64,000 bases of DNA from a virus, in IMG/VR virus record IMGVR_UViG_3300042482_001698, positions 1 through 64,000 of that record; one strand, written 5' to 3'. Shown piece by piece: positions 15,979 through 25,596 of the stretch. The stretch's first letter is position 1. Each line of letters starts with the position of its first letter. The translations under genes and the position numbers were made by a program. Below the pieces are notes generated by a model. It saw only the letters and a program-made list of their open reading frames with translations, searched no databases and was not told the DNA's origin.

Positions 15979-17541
15979 ATGACTATGGAATCAACTATCA
16001 ATTTCCCGAATGGAATCAATAATGGCAAACCAATTCCTGTTGGAATTGTTTCTGGAAACATTTCTGTTTCATCTGGAGCAATTTCTCTTTACACATCAAG
16101 CGGAATAATAAGCAACAGCAATCCTCTTCCTGTTGATATTGGCGGCGGAACAGTTAACATCAATGTTAATTCAGGCACAAATCTTAATGTTTCTGTTACA
16201 TCAGGTCTGTTTGCGATTTTATCAGGTAGGGTAAGCGTTTCATCTGGTAACACTTCAATTTACACAGCAAGCGGAACAGTTAGCCAATCAAATCCTTTCC
16301 CTGTATCAATTTCATCTGGTGCATTTTCAAATAATACTATTCCAGTTAGTTTTGCTGCTGGAACAAGTGATGCATTTGGAAGACTTAGGGTGAGCAATCC
16401 TTTTACCATTTTTGACAGTCAACATCGTTATCAAGTCAATGACAAATGGAATTATCAAACAACTGCTGGTGGTTCAACTTCTTACGATACAAACGGTAGC
16501 CTAGTGAACTTGAACACAAGTTTAGCATCTGGTGCTCAAGTAATTGCTGAAACCAAAAGGGTTATGCCTTATCAACCCGGCAAATCACTTCTTATCTACA
16601 ATACATTTACAATGTCATCTGTACAAGAAACTTTGAGACAAAGAATTGGTTATTTCGGCGAACAGAATGGAATTTATTTCGAGGTTGATGGGGAATCAGT
16701 AAGTTTTGTGAAAAGAAGTTATGTTAGTGGTAGCGTTGTTGAAACAAAAGCTACTAGAGGATCAGGATGGAATGTTGACAACCTTAACGGCAATGGACCT
16801 AGTGGATATAATATTTCAAATTACAGCAGTTCTTTTATCTTCTATATTGAAATAGAATGGCTCGGAGTAGGCGATGTTCGTGTTGGATTTGTTTTGAATG
16901 GTGCTTATGTTCCATGTCACGTTTTCAAACACACTCCAGCAGGAGGAAGCCCTATAAGCGGAACATATATGACAACCGCTTGTTTGCCTCTTAGGGCTGA
17001 AATTACAAATAAAGGACCAATTACTAATTCTGGTAATTTCAAACAAATTTGCAATAGTGTTATTTCAGAAGGTGGCTACGAAGGATTTAGCAGAAGATAT
17101 AATGTAGATTTAGGAACAACCCCTAAAAATCTTACAAATGATGATGAGTTATATCCAATTATTTCTTTGCGTCTCGCTTCAGGAAGATTAGATTCAATTA
17201 TTGTTCCTTCAAATTTGAATGCAATTGTGACAAGCAATCAAGATGTTCAATATAGAATTATTTTGGACGGCACCACTAGTGGCGCAGTTTGGACTACACA
17301 TTATAATGGCAATGTTCAATATGATACTTCAGCTACATCATTGGCAAGTGGAAGTGGAACAAATGTCATTGGCGGATATATCAACAAGCAAGGATCTATT
17401 GATATTACCAGCCTGAATCAATTTAACTTTCAAATAGGAAGATTACTAGATGGAACAAGTCAAGTGTTGACAATTGCTATGGCTCCTACATCAGCAAACA
17501 CGAAAGTTTTAGCTGATTTATCATGGTTTGAAATTATTTGA
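15979..17541 (+). CDS. Tail-fibre-like structural protein
   Basis: 520 residues with AAAGGAG upstream. Residues about 5-120 consist of short repeats built on V-S-S-G-x-I-S-x-Y-x-S-S-G, probably a beta-structured shaft. The rest begins AFGRLRVSNPFTIFDSQ, a phrase common in marine phage structural proteins, and forms a long beta-rich domain. A bidirectional terminator follows. No chaperone domain is visible. A virion location is likely; receptor binding is plausible. Confidence 0.65.
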   Translation: MTMESTINFPNGINNGKPIPVGIVSGNISVSSGAISLYTSSGIISNSNPLPVDIGGGTVNINVNSGTNLNVSVTSGLFAILSGRVSVSSGNTSIYTASGTVSQSNPFPVSISSGAFSNNTIPVSFAAGTSDAFGRLRVSNPFTIFDSQHRYQVNDKWNYQTTAGGSTSYDTNGSLVNLNTSLASGAQVIAETKRVMPYQPGKSLLIYNTFTMSSVQETLRQRIGYFGEQNGIYFEVDGESVSFVKRSYVSGSVVETKATRGSGWNVDNLNGNGPSGYNISNYSSSFIFYIEIEWLGVGDVRVGFVLNGAYVPCHVFKHTPAGGSPISGTYMTTACLPLRAEITNKGPITNSGNFKQICNSVISEGGYEGFSRRYNVDLGTTPKNLTNDDELYPIISLRLASGRLDSIIVPSNLNAIVTSNQDVQYRIILDGTTSGAVWTTHYNGNVQYDTSATSLASGSGTNVIGGYINKQGSIDITSLNQFNFQIGRLLDGTSQVLTIAMAPTSANTKVLADLSWFEII

Positions 17542-17551
17542 TAATTTCGTA

Positions 17552-17588
17552 AAAAAACCACTCAAATATTTTTATTTGAGTGGTTTTT
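17552..17588. terminator. Bidirectional terminator
   Basis: A 16-bp hairpin (ACCACTCAAATA / TATTTGAGTGGT) with A-run on the left and T-run on the right lies between two convergent fibre genes and can serve both strands. Confidence 0.9.
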
Positions 17589-17604
17589 CTGTAAAAATAA
17601 ATTT

Positions 17605-18558
17605 TTAGGCTATTACAGATGTGTCAACACTCTTCCATGCACCGCCAACATAGACCTCTATGTTGCTTGTGGCTGTGTTGTAGCAAATCATACCGTTGGT
17701 TGCAGTGCCAGCAGCAGCATCTCTTGCGGTAGCATTAGCATAGACTGGAATTCTTGGCATAGAGTTCAAATAAATATGACCATTTCTGCCAGCACCAGAA
17801 TTAGTGCCGCAAGTGATATTTATATCACCAGCACGATCTGTGCCAACGCTATTACCAGTAATCAAGGTTAAATCACCACCACGACCATCAACAGTACCAT
17901 CGCCAGCTTCGATAAAGATGTCTCCGCCATTCACATCCATAGTAGCGGTTGAATTACCAGCATATATGCCTATGTCGCCTGCTTCTGGATCATCTTCGTC
18001 GCCGCTGCTGCCATCTCCATTACCACTATTACCAGCACGAATAGTTACACCACCAGCTTGACCATCATCGCCAGCATGGCCAGCTTCAATATTAATATCA
18101 CCACCATCGCTGTCGCCAATGCCAGTAGATGCATCGCCACCATAGATGTTTACATCGCCAGCATCGCTGTTGTTTGCGCTGTCAGCATTGCCACCTCTAA
18201 TTGTTACATCTCCAGCGTCTGCATCTGGGCCATCTCCAGTATTGCCAGCTTCGATGTTGATGTTTCCGCCATCTCCGTCTCCATTTGCATTACCAGCATA
18301 AATATTTACATCGCCACCATCAGCATCTACAGGGTCTGCTGCATCAGGATGTCCATCACCTGCTTCGATTGTAATGTTTGCTGCATCAACGGAATTCACT
18401 GTTCCATCAGCGGTAGAAATGATTATTTCCCTACTCAAATTTTCAAGAATTTGGCTGACATTGACAAAGTTTTCTTGTCTTACAACATCGTTCACGATTT
18501 TCGGAATGATGTTTGCTACTGATCCCTTTCCTGTGCCCTCAGTTGTTTGTGCACCCAT
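17605..18558 (-). CDS. Repeat-rich (beta-solenoid-like) tail fibre protein
   Basis: 317 residues from ATG 18558 (TAGGAG upstream). A helical N-terminus (about 1-60) precedes eleven imperfect repeats of about 18-24 residues with core G-D-x-N-I-x-A-G-N-x, such as GGDVNIYAGNA and GGDINIEAGHA. Spacers are Asp/Gly-rich. The C-terminus (TNGMICYNTATSNIEVYVGG) matches the closing motif of many phage fibre tips. The repeats suggest a stacked-rung fibre, with Asp-rich turns that may bind Ca2+. Its codons are GC-richer than its neighbours because of Gly/Ala/Asp. Confidence 0.7.
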   Translation of the reverse strand: MGAQTTEGTGKGSVANIIPKIVNDVVRQENFVNVSQILENLSREIIISTADGTVNSVDAANITIEAGDGHPDAADPVDADGGDVNIYAGNANGDGDGGNINIEAGNTGDGPDADAGDVTIRGGNADSANNSDAGDVNIYGGDASTGIGDSDGGDINIEAGHAGDDGQAGGVTIRAGNSGNGDGSSGDEDDPEAGDIGIYAGNSTATMDVNGGDIFIEAGDGTVDGRGGDLTLITGNSVGTDRAGDINITCGTNSGAGRNGHIYLNSMPRIPVYANATARDAAAGTATNGMICYNTATSNIEVYVGGAWKSVDTSVIA

Positions 18559-18647
18559 ATTTTCTCCTAAATAAAATAAAATAAAATCATTGCCTTTATA
18601 TTTATTGTTTTGCATTAAAATAAATTACAGGACATCTAAATAACATC

Positions 18648-19379
18648 ATGGCAAAACCAAGAAAAAAACCCGTCAAGAACGAGAAGGCAAATACAACACC
18701 AGCACTACATGCTAGTAGTAAAAAGCCATTTCACATTGAGTTTATGAATGCAGCCCAAAAAATGGCTTGGGGCGCATTCGATCAACATGATGTTTTGTTT
18801 TTGTTGGGAGCGCCGGGGACAGGGAAGTCGCATCTCGGTTGCGCCTTTGCAATTAGTGAGATTTTATCTAAAAGAAAAGAAAAAATTGTTATAACAAGAC
18901 CAACCATTGAAGCTGGTGGCCGAGGACTTGGGTTTTTACCCGGATCGGCGGATGAAAAACTACATCCTTATATGCTTCCTCTTTTTGATTGCATGGACAG
19001 GTGTTTAGGCCGTCTTTCTCCACAGAGGGACATAATCAATAAAAGCGTAGAGCTTGCTCCTCTTCAGTTTATGCGTGGCAGAAGCTTCCATGATTCTGTT
19101 TGTATTCTCGATGAGGCTCAGAATTGTAATTATGCCGAAATCAAATTGTTTCTTACAAGGTTTGGACAGAACAGTAAAGTAATTATTACTGGTGATCCAA
19201 TGCAAAGCGATTTGCCTTGGAAGGACAGAGCTTTGATGAATGTCGTTGATAGGTTGTCAAGCTTAAAGGGAGTTGGAATAATAAACTTCAAGGCTAATTC
19301 TATTGTTCGACATCCATTGATTGCTGGTATTCTTGAAAGGTTGGAAGATAAGGAGGAAAATGGCACTAGTAGTTCCTGA
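18648..19379 (+). CDS. phoH: PhoH-like ATPase
   Basis: 243 residues. Walker A GAPGTGKS at 54-61, then VITRPTIEAG, LGFLPG...EKLHPYMLP, Walker B ILDEAQN at 153-159, and IITGDPMQSDLP. This is the full PhoH NTPase order. PhoH is common in large marine phages; its role (RNA metabolism or phosphate stress) is unsettled. The last 20 nt overlap the following structural gene. Confidence 0.92.
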   Translation: MAKPRKKPVKNEKANTTPALHASSKKPFHIEFMNAAQKMAWGAFDQHDVLFLLGAPGTGKSHLGCAFAISEILSKRKEKIVITRPTIEAGGRGLGFLPGSADEKLHPYMLPLFDCMDRCLGRLSPQRDIINKSVELAPLQFMRGRSFHDSVCILDEAQNCNYAEIKLFLTRFGQNSKVIITGDPMQSDLPWKDRALMNVVDRLSSLKGVGIINFKANSIVRHPLIAGILERLEDKEENGTSSS

Positions 19380-19770
19380 TGAAGGAGAAATTGAACTTTT
19401 AACCAAATTGTTAAAAAACACCGTTGATACAGAGGATTTTATTGTTCATTTGTATAAAAATGATTACAATCCAATTGCAGCTACAACTGGGACAGATTTT
19501 ACAGAAGCAAATTTTACAAATTATGTAGAAAAAACAATAGTTAGAGGCGATTGGGCAACACCATCAACAGTTAGTAATAAGGCAGAATCAAGCGTAACTG
19601 CTCAGTCTTGGACATGTGGAGCAACAGGCAACACTATCTATGGTTATTATATTCTGGGTTCTAACTCAGGTGTTGTTTTGTGGGCAGAAAAGTTTGCTGC
19701 CTCTAGAATTTTAGCTGATGGAGACATACTAAATCTTACTCCAAAATTTAATTTAAGTAGTGCAAACTAA
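19360..19770 (+). CDS. Probable virion protein
   Basis: 136 residues from ATG 19360, set by AAGGAGG. Small beta-rich protein with helical N-terminus (EIELLTKLLKNTV), then IVHLYKND and a central TSTVSNKAESSV-like stretch that recalls phage structural proteins. It overlaps phoH by 20 nt. Virion role inferred from composition and from the structural gene that follows. Confidence 0.55.
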   Translation: MALVVPDEGEIELLTKLLKNTVDTEDFIVHLYKNDYNPIAATTGTDFTEANFTNYVEKTIVRGDWATPSTVSNKAESSVTAQSWTCGATGNTIYGYYILGSNSGVVLWAEKFAASRILADGDILNLTPKFNLSSAN

Positions 19771-19871
19771 AATATTTTTTTTGAATATTATGAATCAGTG
19801 AGAAAAAATAAATATTCTTGGCCATTGCTTATTAATTGTTGGATTTTCCGTTTGTCCAATAAATAGTTTAT

Positions 19872-21398
19872 ATGACAATTTACAATGATACAATGTCTGA
19901 TGGCGTCTTGTTAGATGGCACTTCACTTGTTTCTAAGGAAACAAGTTTGGAAGCATCTGGAGGCGTACTTGCAAATGGAATTTTTAATTTTTATTTGATT
20001 TTTGACAAAATTTCAGAAGATGGCATTTCACTTGATGGCAGCATACTTCTTATTCAAGAATTCAGCAATGATCAATTAATCACATATGCCACAGACGCAC
20101 AGTTTGATTTTGATATTTCATTTGTTTGGACAACAGGTATTGTTGCTCAATATTGGTATGTAGTAGAGGGTTATGTTTGGCCTCCAGATGACACTCAATG
20201 TCTTGACATAACTGTTCAGGAAAGACAAAATTTTATTCAAACAATTTTGGCAACAAATGTTTCTGATTTGTGTTCGCAATTTTCTCGTCAGGATTTGAAC
20301 TGGGAAATTGTAAACATTAAGCGTTATGCTCGTCCTGCTGATTTTACTTTGCCTCGTCCAGATTCATATTGTAATAATTTAACCAAATTAGTTTCAGCGA
20401 CATGTCCTGAATTTTCAGTAAGTGTTAGAGCTTTGACGAAAATAGGCGCTCATTCGGTAGCAATGACAGTTTTAAAATATAGTGGTTCAGGAACTGCTAA
20501 ACTATCTGGCAATGCTGACACCATAATATCTAGCGGTGCTGTAACTCCAGTTGTTGGAAGTTATTTATATGATCCTAGTTTTGATCCTATTTATACTGGC
20601 GGTTCTGCCGAAGTGAGTTCTTCTTGGGATGCAATTCTTTTGACATATGCTGGTGTTTCTGCTACATTGTCACAAGAGCAAATTATTTTTGGTACTGGAG
20701 TATCTGTAAGTGATTTAGTGGCTCCCAAAAACACTATTGCAACTGCTTGTGGCTCATGTATAGCTTTCCCTTTGAATTTGTACATTGAACACAACATCAA
20801 TAATCAAAGTGTTTTTTATAATTTTATTCAGCGAAATGGGTTGACTTTGCCTATTTCTGTTTTAGTTTCGTATAATGCCAAACTAGGTATTTGGGTTGGT
20901 CATCAGCATTTTACTGGTTTATCTGATGATAATATAAATCAAGAAAATTGGAGATTTACATTTGAATGGTCGTGTTTAAGTGAATATGGCGGTGAAGAAA
21001 TTGGCACGCCAAATTTAAAGTTTGCTATTTCTGTCATCAAAAAGAATACTGGGACAGCTGTTAATATTGAAAGTCGTATTGTGGTATTATTTCCTTCTGA
21101 TGAAGTTTGTAATTTAGTTAGAAATTTTAAAGATAGTTTGTCTTTTAGCTTGAACACTAAGACAAATTTTATTTATAATTCAAATGGCATTACTGCAAAC
21201 AGTGTTTTTCTTAATGATAAGATTGGTTTGTTCAATTCTTTATATTGGACAAATAATCCGGGTTTAAATATAAGAATTTCTAGCAGCGGACTCAGCACAA
21301 AGGTTGAAATGAAAGACATTAGTTCTATATTCCCAGCCCCCGATACTTTTTATCAGCAAGGTCAAGTGTTCGGCAATTCCAATACTTTGGTTAAATAG
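19872..21398 (+). CDS. Probable structural/adhesin protein
   Basis: 508 residues. Beta-rich, with two short similar N-terminal phrases (DGVLLDGTSLV, DGISLDGSILL), many Ser/Thr/Gly turns, several Cys and no signal peptide. No enzyme motif. Size, composition and position among fibre genes suggest a virion protein. The family is not recognised. Confidence 0.5.
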   Translation: MTIYNDTMSDGVLLDGTSLVSKETSLEASGGVLANGIFNFYLIFDKISEDGISLDGSILLIQEFSNDQLITYATDAQFDFDISFVWTTGIVAQYWYVVEGYVWPPDDTQCLDITVQERQNFIQTILATNVSDLCSQFSRQDLNWEIVNIKRYARPADFTLPRPDSYCNNLTKLVSATCPEFSVSVRALTKIGAHSVAMTVLKYSGSGTAKLSGNADTIISSGAVTPVVGSYLYDPSFDPIYTGGSAEVSSSWDAILLTYAGVSATLSQEQIIFGTGVSVSDLVAPKNTIATACGSCIAFPLNLYIEHNINNQSVFYNFIQRNGLTLPISVLVSYNAKLGIWVGHQHFTGLSDDNINQENWRFTFEWSCLSEYGGEEIGTPNLKFAISVIKKNTGTAVNIESRIVVLFPSDEVCNLVRNFKDSLSFSLNTKTNFIYNSNGITANSVFLNDKIGLFNSLYWTNNPGLNIRISSSGLSTKVEMKDISSIFPAPDTFYQQGQVFGNSNTLVK

Positions 21399-21406
21399 AG
21401 GGATTT

Positions 21407-21712
21407 ATGGAATTAATTATTTATTCGTTAGTTTTGTTGATTGTGATTGTTAATTCAGTCTTCTTATTCTTTCTTGGTGTTTATCTTGTTAGATTGAGCG
21501 ACAGAATAAATTTAATGATGTCTGATCTTATAGCAATTATTTCTCAGGAACCTTCAGTTGCGCCTCCTACTCCTTCTGTTGCAAAGAAAAAACCAACAAC
21601 TTGGGATGAAAAATATGAAATGGAATTAGAATCAGTTCAAAGAAGATTGCGGATTGATTCAGGTCTTTCTGATTTGCCAAACAGTCCGTCTTATGATTTA
21701 CCGAACAAATAA
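21407..21712 (+). CDS. Small N-terminally anchored membrane protein
   Basis: 101 residues with GAGGG upstream. A membrane segment spans about 4-30 (IYSLVLLIVIVNSVFLFFLG). A Pro-rich linker and a charged helix follow (EKYEMELESVQRRLRI). Topology suggests a cytoplasmic tail. Function unknown. Confidence 0.6.
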   Translation: MELIIYSLVLLIVIVNSVFLFFLGVYLVRLSDRINLMMSDLIAIISQEPSVAPPTPSVAKKKPTTWDEKYEMELESVQRRLRIDSGLSDLPNSPSYDLPNK

Positions 21713-21748
21713 TAATCTTCAAAAAATTGCTTGCTTGTGCCGATCAAA

Positions 21749-22789
21749 ATGGCTATGATCCTGTGCATTCGGAGAAGTGAAGTGGATCAATTAAAATTGA
21801 AATACAAAAAATTTGATAGTCTCCGAAGATTCGGAGTCGAAATAGAGGTAGGCAGTGAAGTAAAAAAGAAAGTTGTGCAAACGGCTATTATGGCATCATC
21901 TAAATATGATGCTCATGTAAGCCGATACTCTCTTTCTACGAACAATCGTTACTGGCACATTAAAGATGATGCAACGTGTGGGATCAAGGGTCGTAAAGGT
22001 CCTAAAGGCGTAGAAATAGCTTCTTTTGTTGGCCATGGAATTAATGATATTAATCATATATCTTTCATTGCTTCCAAGTTGTCAGAAATAGGATGTCGTG
22101 TTAATGAAAATTGCGGTCTTCATGTTCATGCGGAAGTCAGCGATCTTTCTGTTGAGCAAGTGAGTATTTTCATGGCTCATTGGATAAAATTAGAAAAAAT
22201 TTTTAGTTTAATTTTACCGATGCGTAGAAATAAAAGCGAATATTGTAAGTTCATATTTCCAATTGATGTTGAAAAAAACGAAAATAATATTTGTCGGGAC
22301 AAGTTTTACTCACCTGATAATTTATGGAGTATGCTTTCTCCGAAAAATTTGAGTTATTACGACAACGATGATCGTCGATACAATTTAAATCTTGTCAATT
22401 TAGTTCGAGCAATTAAGTATAATCACAATAATAGAAAAACAATTGAATTGAGATGGCCAGAAGGAACTCTGGACCCTCGTGACATTCGTTGTTGGGTAAA
22501 ATTGTTTTTGATTTTTATAGAAAATTGTAAAAATAAAAAAATGCCTACCAATTTAAAATCTTGCAATTTAAAAGAGGCGCTTGATTATTTCGGATTATTG
22601 AATACGAACAATAATTTTTCAATCATGAGTGCTTCAATTCAAGAAACTAAAACATGGTTTCTTGAAAGAATTATTGATTATAACCCTGATGCAATCATTT
22701 TTCACAAAGATGAAAAATTGGTTAAAATAGCGGATGAGGCAAGATTGATCTTGAATGAAATGTGGAGGCCAATTCGTGTTTATTCTTGA
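21749..22789 (+). CDS. Amidoligase-family enzyme (ATP-grasp-like)
   Basis: 346 residues from ATG 21749; ATG 21755 is equally possible and neither has a good ribosome-binding site. Key amidoligase blocks are FGVEIEVG near the start, CGLHVHAEVSDLS in the middle, and RTIELRWPEGTLDP-like residues (KTIELRWPEGT) after NLVRAIKYN. These match glutamine-synthetase-like COOH-NH2 ligases that join amino groups to carboxylates. Substrate unknown; cell wall or protein tagging are possibilities. A sigma-factor gene follows with its own promoter. Confidence 0.75.
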   Translation: MAMILCIRRSEVDQLKLKYKKFDSLRRFGVEIEVGSEVKKKVVQTAIMASSKYDAHVSRYSLSTNNRYWHIKDDATCGIKGRKGPKGVEIASFVGHGINDINHISFIASKLSEIGCRVNENCGLHVHAEVSDLSVEQVSIFMAHWIKLEKIFSLILPMRRNKSEYCKFIFPIDVEKNENNICRDKFYSPDNLWSMLSPKNLSYYDNDDRRYNLNLVNLVRAIKYNHNNRKTIELRWPEGTLDPRDIRCWVKLFLIFIENCKNKKMPTNLKSCNLKEALDYFGLLNTNNNFSIMSASIQETKTWFLERIIDYNPDAIIFHKDEKLVKIADEARLILNEMWRPIRVYS

Positions 22790-22814
22790 TTTTTATTTAA
22801 AGCAACTATATAAT
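22786..22814 (+). promoter_or_regulatory. Sigma-70-type promoter TTGATT-N17-TATAAT
   Basis: TTGATT at 22786-22791, a 17-nt spacer and a perfect TATAAT at 22809-22814, about 40 nt before the sigma-factor ATG. A 10-bp palindrome TAACTAGTTA lies at the expected start of transcription, a possible operator. Confidence 0.65.
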
Positions 22815-22853
22815 CTAACTAGTTAACTACCAACCTACTTTTAAGGAACTTTC

Positions 22854-23369
22854 ATGAACACAAAAGAAATTAACAATCTTATTGTTTCAAACATTGGTTA
22901 TGCTGAAAAAATTGCTAAAATAAAAAAACGTAAAATAACTCATATACCATACGATGACCTTCGTTCTGCTGCTTTTTTTGGTTTAGTTCAAGCAGCAAAC
23001 CGCTTTAATCCAAAAAAAAATGATAATTTTTTGTTGTATGCTTATGCTCGAATAGTTGGCTCGATTAGTGATTATTTGCGTGAATTGAAGTGGTGTAAAA
23101 ATAATTTGGAGAAAAAAGAAGTTGATTTTGAAATGATACAATCTCGTAATGTTTTCATTTCGGATAATTTTACAGAAGATTTTGAAAAATTGATAGGCAA
23201 TGTTAATATTGTTAAATATAAAGAAATTTTAAGAGAATATTATTTAATGGGCAAAAACCTTCAATCAATTGCTTCTCAATATAATGTTAAAATATCAATG
23301 GCATCTCAAATGCTTTCAAGTGCTAGGGATAAGCTAAAAACTCAATTAGAGAAAAATCAAATAAACTAG
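22854..23369 (+). CDS. RNA polymerase sigma factor (sigma-70 family, compact)
   Basis: 171 residues with AAGGA upstream. Region 2 is visible as YDDLRSAAFFGLVQAANRF (about 37-55), then LYAYARIVGSISDYLREL, the -10-binding part. Region 4 is a helix-turn-helix near the C-terminus (NLQSIASQYNVKISMASQML). It lacks regions 1 and 3, like small alternative sigma factors. It would redirect host RNA polymerase to a subset of phage promoters. It has its own strong promoter. Confidence 0.8.
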   Translation: MNTKEINNLIVSNIGYAEKIAKIKKRKITHIPYDDLRSAAFFGLVQAANRFNPKKNDNFLLYAYARIVGSISDYLRELKWCKNNLEKKEVDFEMIQSRNVFISDNFTEDFEKLIGNVNIVKYKEILREYYLMGKNLQSIASQYNVKISMASQMLSSARDKLKTQLEKNQIN

Positions 23370-23408
23370 TGAGCAACTAAATAATTACAAATGTATTCAA
23401 GGTGAATT

Positions 23409-24281
23409 ATGAAAAAATCAATTTTTATATCATTAATTTTTATTCAATCTCTTATTGCTCAAGATAATTTACCAGCGACAACTGCAATTGATGTTGTTGC
23501 TGATGATCCTGAAATAAAAAATTTAGAATGGAATCGGTATGTTACAAATAATTTTACAATTTTAAGCATTGATGATAAAAAAGGGAAAGAAATTAGCGAA
23601 AACATTGAATCGATAAAGGCATCAGCCTTGATTCGTTGGGGCTTCCCAGATGTGAAATTCAACAAAGAATGTCGTATTTTTTGTGTTCCCAATTATAGTC
23701 TTCTAAAGAAGTTGTTTAATATAAACACTGGAAAGGTGCAGCTTAGAAAAGAAATCAATGTTATTTGGTGTATCGGTGATGACAATCCAAGCAGATCTCT
23801 TCTTCCTTTTGTTACTCAGGTTTGTTTGTCTGAATATGAAACATCTAAGTCAACAGTTCTGCCATTTTGGTTTAAACGTGGATGCATCGCTATCAATAAT
23901 TCTATTCCAGATGTTAAAGATTTATTGAAATCTTTCAATGATGTTGCTCGAAAAGAACAATTTACTTATTCTTCTGAGCAGATGTTTACAGTTGCCGAAG
24001 ATGATTATAATAAGCAGAACACAGAAAGTAAAAAGATTTTTGATCAGCAGGCGGCTTGTTTATGTTTAATGCTCCGTAAGGAATTTGGGGAAGCTAAGCT
24101 TCAGGGCTTTATAAGGTTGCAAATAAAGAATAAACCAGAAGATGTCTTAAGACTCATTTATGGTTTCAGCAGTTTTTCAAATTTTGACAAACAATATGTT
24201 CGGTACATGAAAGATTTGTGTTCTGATATTGTTGACGAAAAAACGCCAGATTCGTATCTGGAAATAAAACCGTCCAATTAA
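23409..24281 (+). CDS. Secreted protein, unknown (inactive-peptidase-like)
   Basis: 290 residues with AAGGTG upstream. Cleavable signal peptide at about 1-17 (ISLIFIQSLIAQ). The layout resembles secreted gluzincin-like proteins, with a long alpha/beta region and LPFWFKRGCIAI where peptidases continue after the active helix. No HExxH is present, so it would be inactive. The signal suggests export during infection or in a lysogen. Family uncertain. Confidence 0.55.
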   Translation: MKKSIFISLIFIQSLIAQDNLPATTAIDVVADDPEIKNLEWNRYVTNNFTILSIDDKKGKEISENIESIKASALIRWGFPDVKFNKECRIFCVPNYSLLKKLFNINTGKVQLRKEINVIWCIGDDNPSRSLLPFVTQVCLSEYETSKSTVLPFWFKRGCIAINNSIPDVKDLLKSFNDVARKEQFTYSSEQMFTVAEDDYNKQNTESKKIFDQQAACLCLMLRKEFGEAKLQGFIRLQIKNKPEDVLRLIYGFSSFSNFDKQYVRYMKDLCSDIVDEKTPDSYLEIKPSN

Positions 24282-24374
24282 ACGTCTCTGCCGACTGATT
24301 CTATGTTTGATTTAGCAAGTTTTATGGTTGATGCAAGAATTGCACAATTTTACACTTTTTAGAAAGCAGATTTT

Positions 24375-24674
24375 ATGTTTTTTATTTTTTCGTGGCTCAT
24401 TTTTGGTTTAATTGTTGGATGTCTTGCAAAATCTTTGCATCCCGGCGATGAGCCGATTGGATATGTGCCAACTTTGGCTATTGGCGTTGTTGGTTCTTTT
24501 ATTGGCGGTGGAATCAATTATGTTCTTGGAATGGGCCATAATCCCTTTCAGGCATCAGGTCTTTTGATGTCAATTATTGGCGGAATTATTTTTTGTGCAG
24601 CATGGAGATACTATAAACTTAAAAGTTCAGATGGTGGTCCTAAAAGTTTTTTGATGGGTAAAAAGATTCGATAA
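24375..24674 (+). CDS. GlsB/YeaQ/YmgE-family membrane protein
   Basis: 99 residues with three membrane segments: about 3-20, 30-52 and 60-78. The Gly-rich pattern IFGLIVGCLAKSLHPGDEP, then GVVGSFIGGG, is characteristic of the transglycosylase-associated (GlsB) family. Phage copies are unusual; a role in envelope stress is only inferred. A weak promoter-like TTGATG-N17-TACACT lies upstream. Confidence 0.75.
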   Translation: MFFIFSWLIFGLIVGCLAKSLHPGDEPIGYVPTLAIGVVGSFIGGGINYVLGMGHNPFQASGLLMSIIGGIIFCAAWRYYKLKSSDGGPKSFLMGKKIR

Positions 24675-24709
24675 TTTGTTTTCTTTCTTATAGATGAGTA
24701 CAATTTTAT

Positions 24710-24934
24710 ATGCTTGATCAAACAGTTGTAGCGAAATTAAAAGAAACATATTCACAATTGCATCCGCTTTTGTTCCATCGTTCTTTAGAGAGATCTAAAA
24801 CCAATGGAGATTTATTTGATATCATCGATACGGTTCCAAAGGTTTATCCCTTGCTGTGGAACGAAAAGGACAATAGGTGGTCAACTGTGAGTGACCCTTA
24901 TTTAATTGAACAGTTTTTAAGCGACTTTAAATAA
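24710..24934 (+). CDS. Hypothetical protein
   Basis: 74 residues, helical at both ends, with Trp/Pro-rich centre (YPLLWNEKDNRWSTV). No ribosome-binding site is evident. Function unknown. Confidence 0.5.
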   Translation: MLDQTVVAKLKETYSQLHPLLFHRSLERSKTNGDLFDIIDTVPKVYPLLWNEKDNRWSTVSDPYLIEQFLSDFK

Positions 24935-24942
24935 TAATCTAT

Positions 24943-25596
24943 ATGCGTTTATATGAAGAATATTTAAGTAGACATCAAATTAATGATGTGCCAATGGTAC
25001 ACCATGCATTAAATTCTTGTATATTTTTTAAATTAAAAGATATAAATTTGTGGGCTGAATTAGTTAATCAATCTTCAATCCAAACATATAAGCCTTTATA
25101 TGGAATTTTTCAAGTTCGATGGATTCAAAGTGATCACCATCCCGGCCATTACGAAGCCTCTATTTACAATCAAATTCACGATGGATATGCACAAGATAAA
25201 ATACTAAACACTTGTCAAATAGCAAACTTGAAGTGGCATGAATATGAAAACTTCATGCAGATTTATACAAAAAAATTCAAAAAATTTGAATTAATCAAAG
25301 GTCAAAACGAAACATTTTTGGCAGGATGGGAAATGTTCGTTGGTGCTTTTGATGGTTGGTTTGCCAAGCAAGGAGGAGATATAAAATATATGCTATTCCA
25401 ATCTTTAGATGAAGATGTTCCAGTTAATTTCAGAATGGAATATGCAAGTGAAATATTAAGAAAAATTTCTCATTTTCACACATCAGTTATGAGAAGTTGG
25501 AAAAACGAAGTTTTTCAAAAGATACAAAATTACTCTGAATGGCTTGTTAAATTAATTGAAAAAGATGAAAAAGAATTATTGCCCTGTAAAGATTAA
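24943..25596 (+). CDS. Hypothetical protein
   Basis: 217 residues, rich in aromatic residues and His, soluble. First of three consecutive unknown genes (to 27072) linked by overlaps, so they probably work together. No motif recognised. Confidence 0.6.
   Translation: MRLYEEYLSRHQINDVPMVHHALNSCIFFKLKDINLWAELVNQSSIQTYKPLYGIFQVRWIQSDHHPGHYEASIYNQIHDGYAQDKILNTCQIANLKWHEYENFMQIYTKKFKKFELIKGQNETFLAGWEMFVGAFDGWFAKQGGDIKYMLFQSLDEDVPVNFRMEYASEILRKISHFHTSVMRSWKNEVFQKIQNYSEWLVKLIEKDEKELLPCKD

Noticed and set aside
17804-18522. Long plus-strand open frames antisense to the repeat fibre gene
   Set aside because: They arise from the biased Gly/Asp/Ala codons of the minus-strand repeats and lack ribosome-binding sites or family motifs.
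17605-18558. CRISPR-like array from regularly spaced repeats
   Set aside because: The repeats are imperfect, in frame and encode GDxNIxAGN units; there are no unique spacers or cas genes.
24676-24704. TTGTTT-N17-TACAAT before the gene at 24710
   Set aside because: The -10 box would end only 5 nt before the ATG, so transcription would start at or after the start codon.
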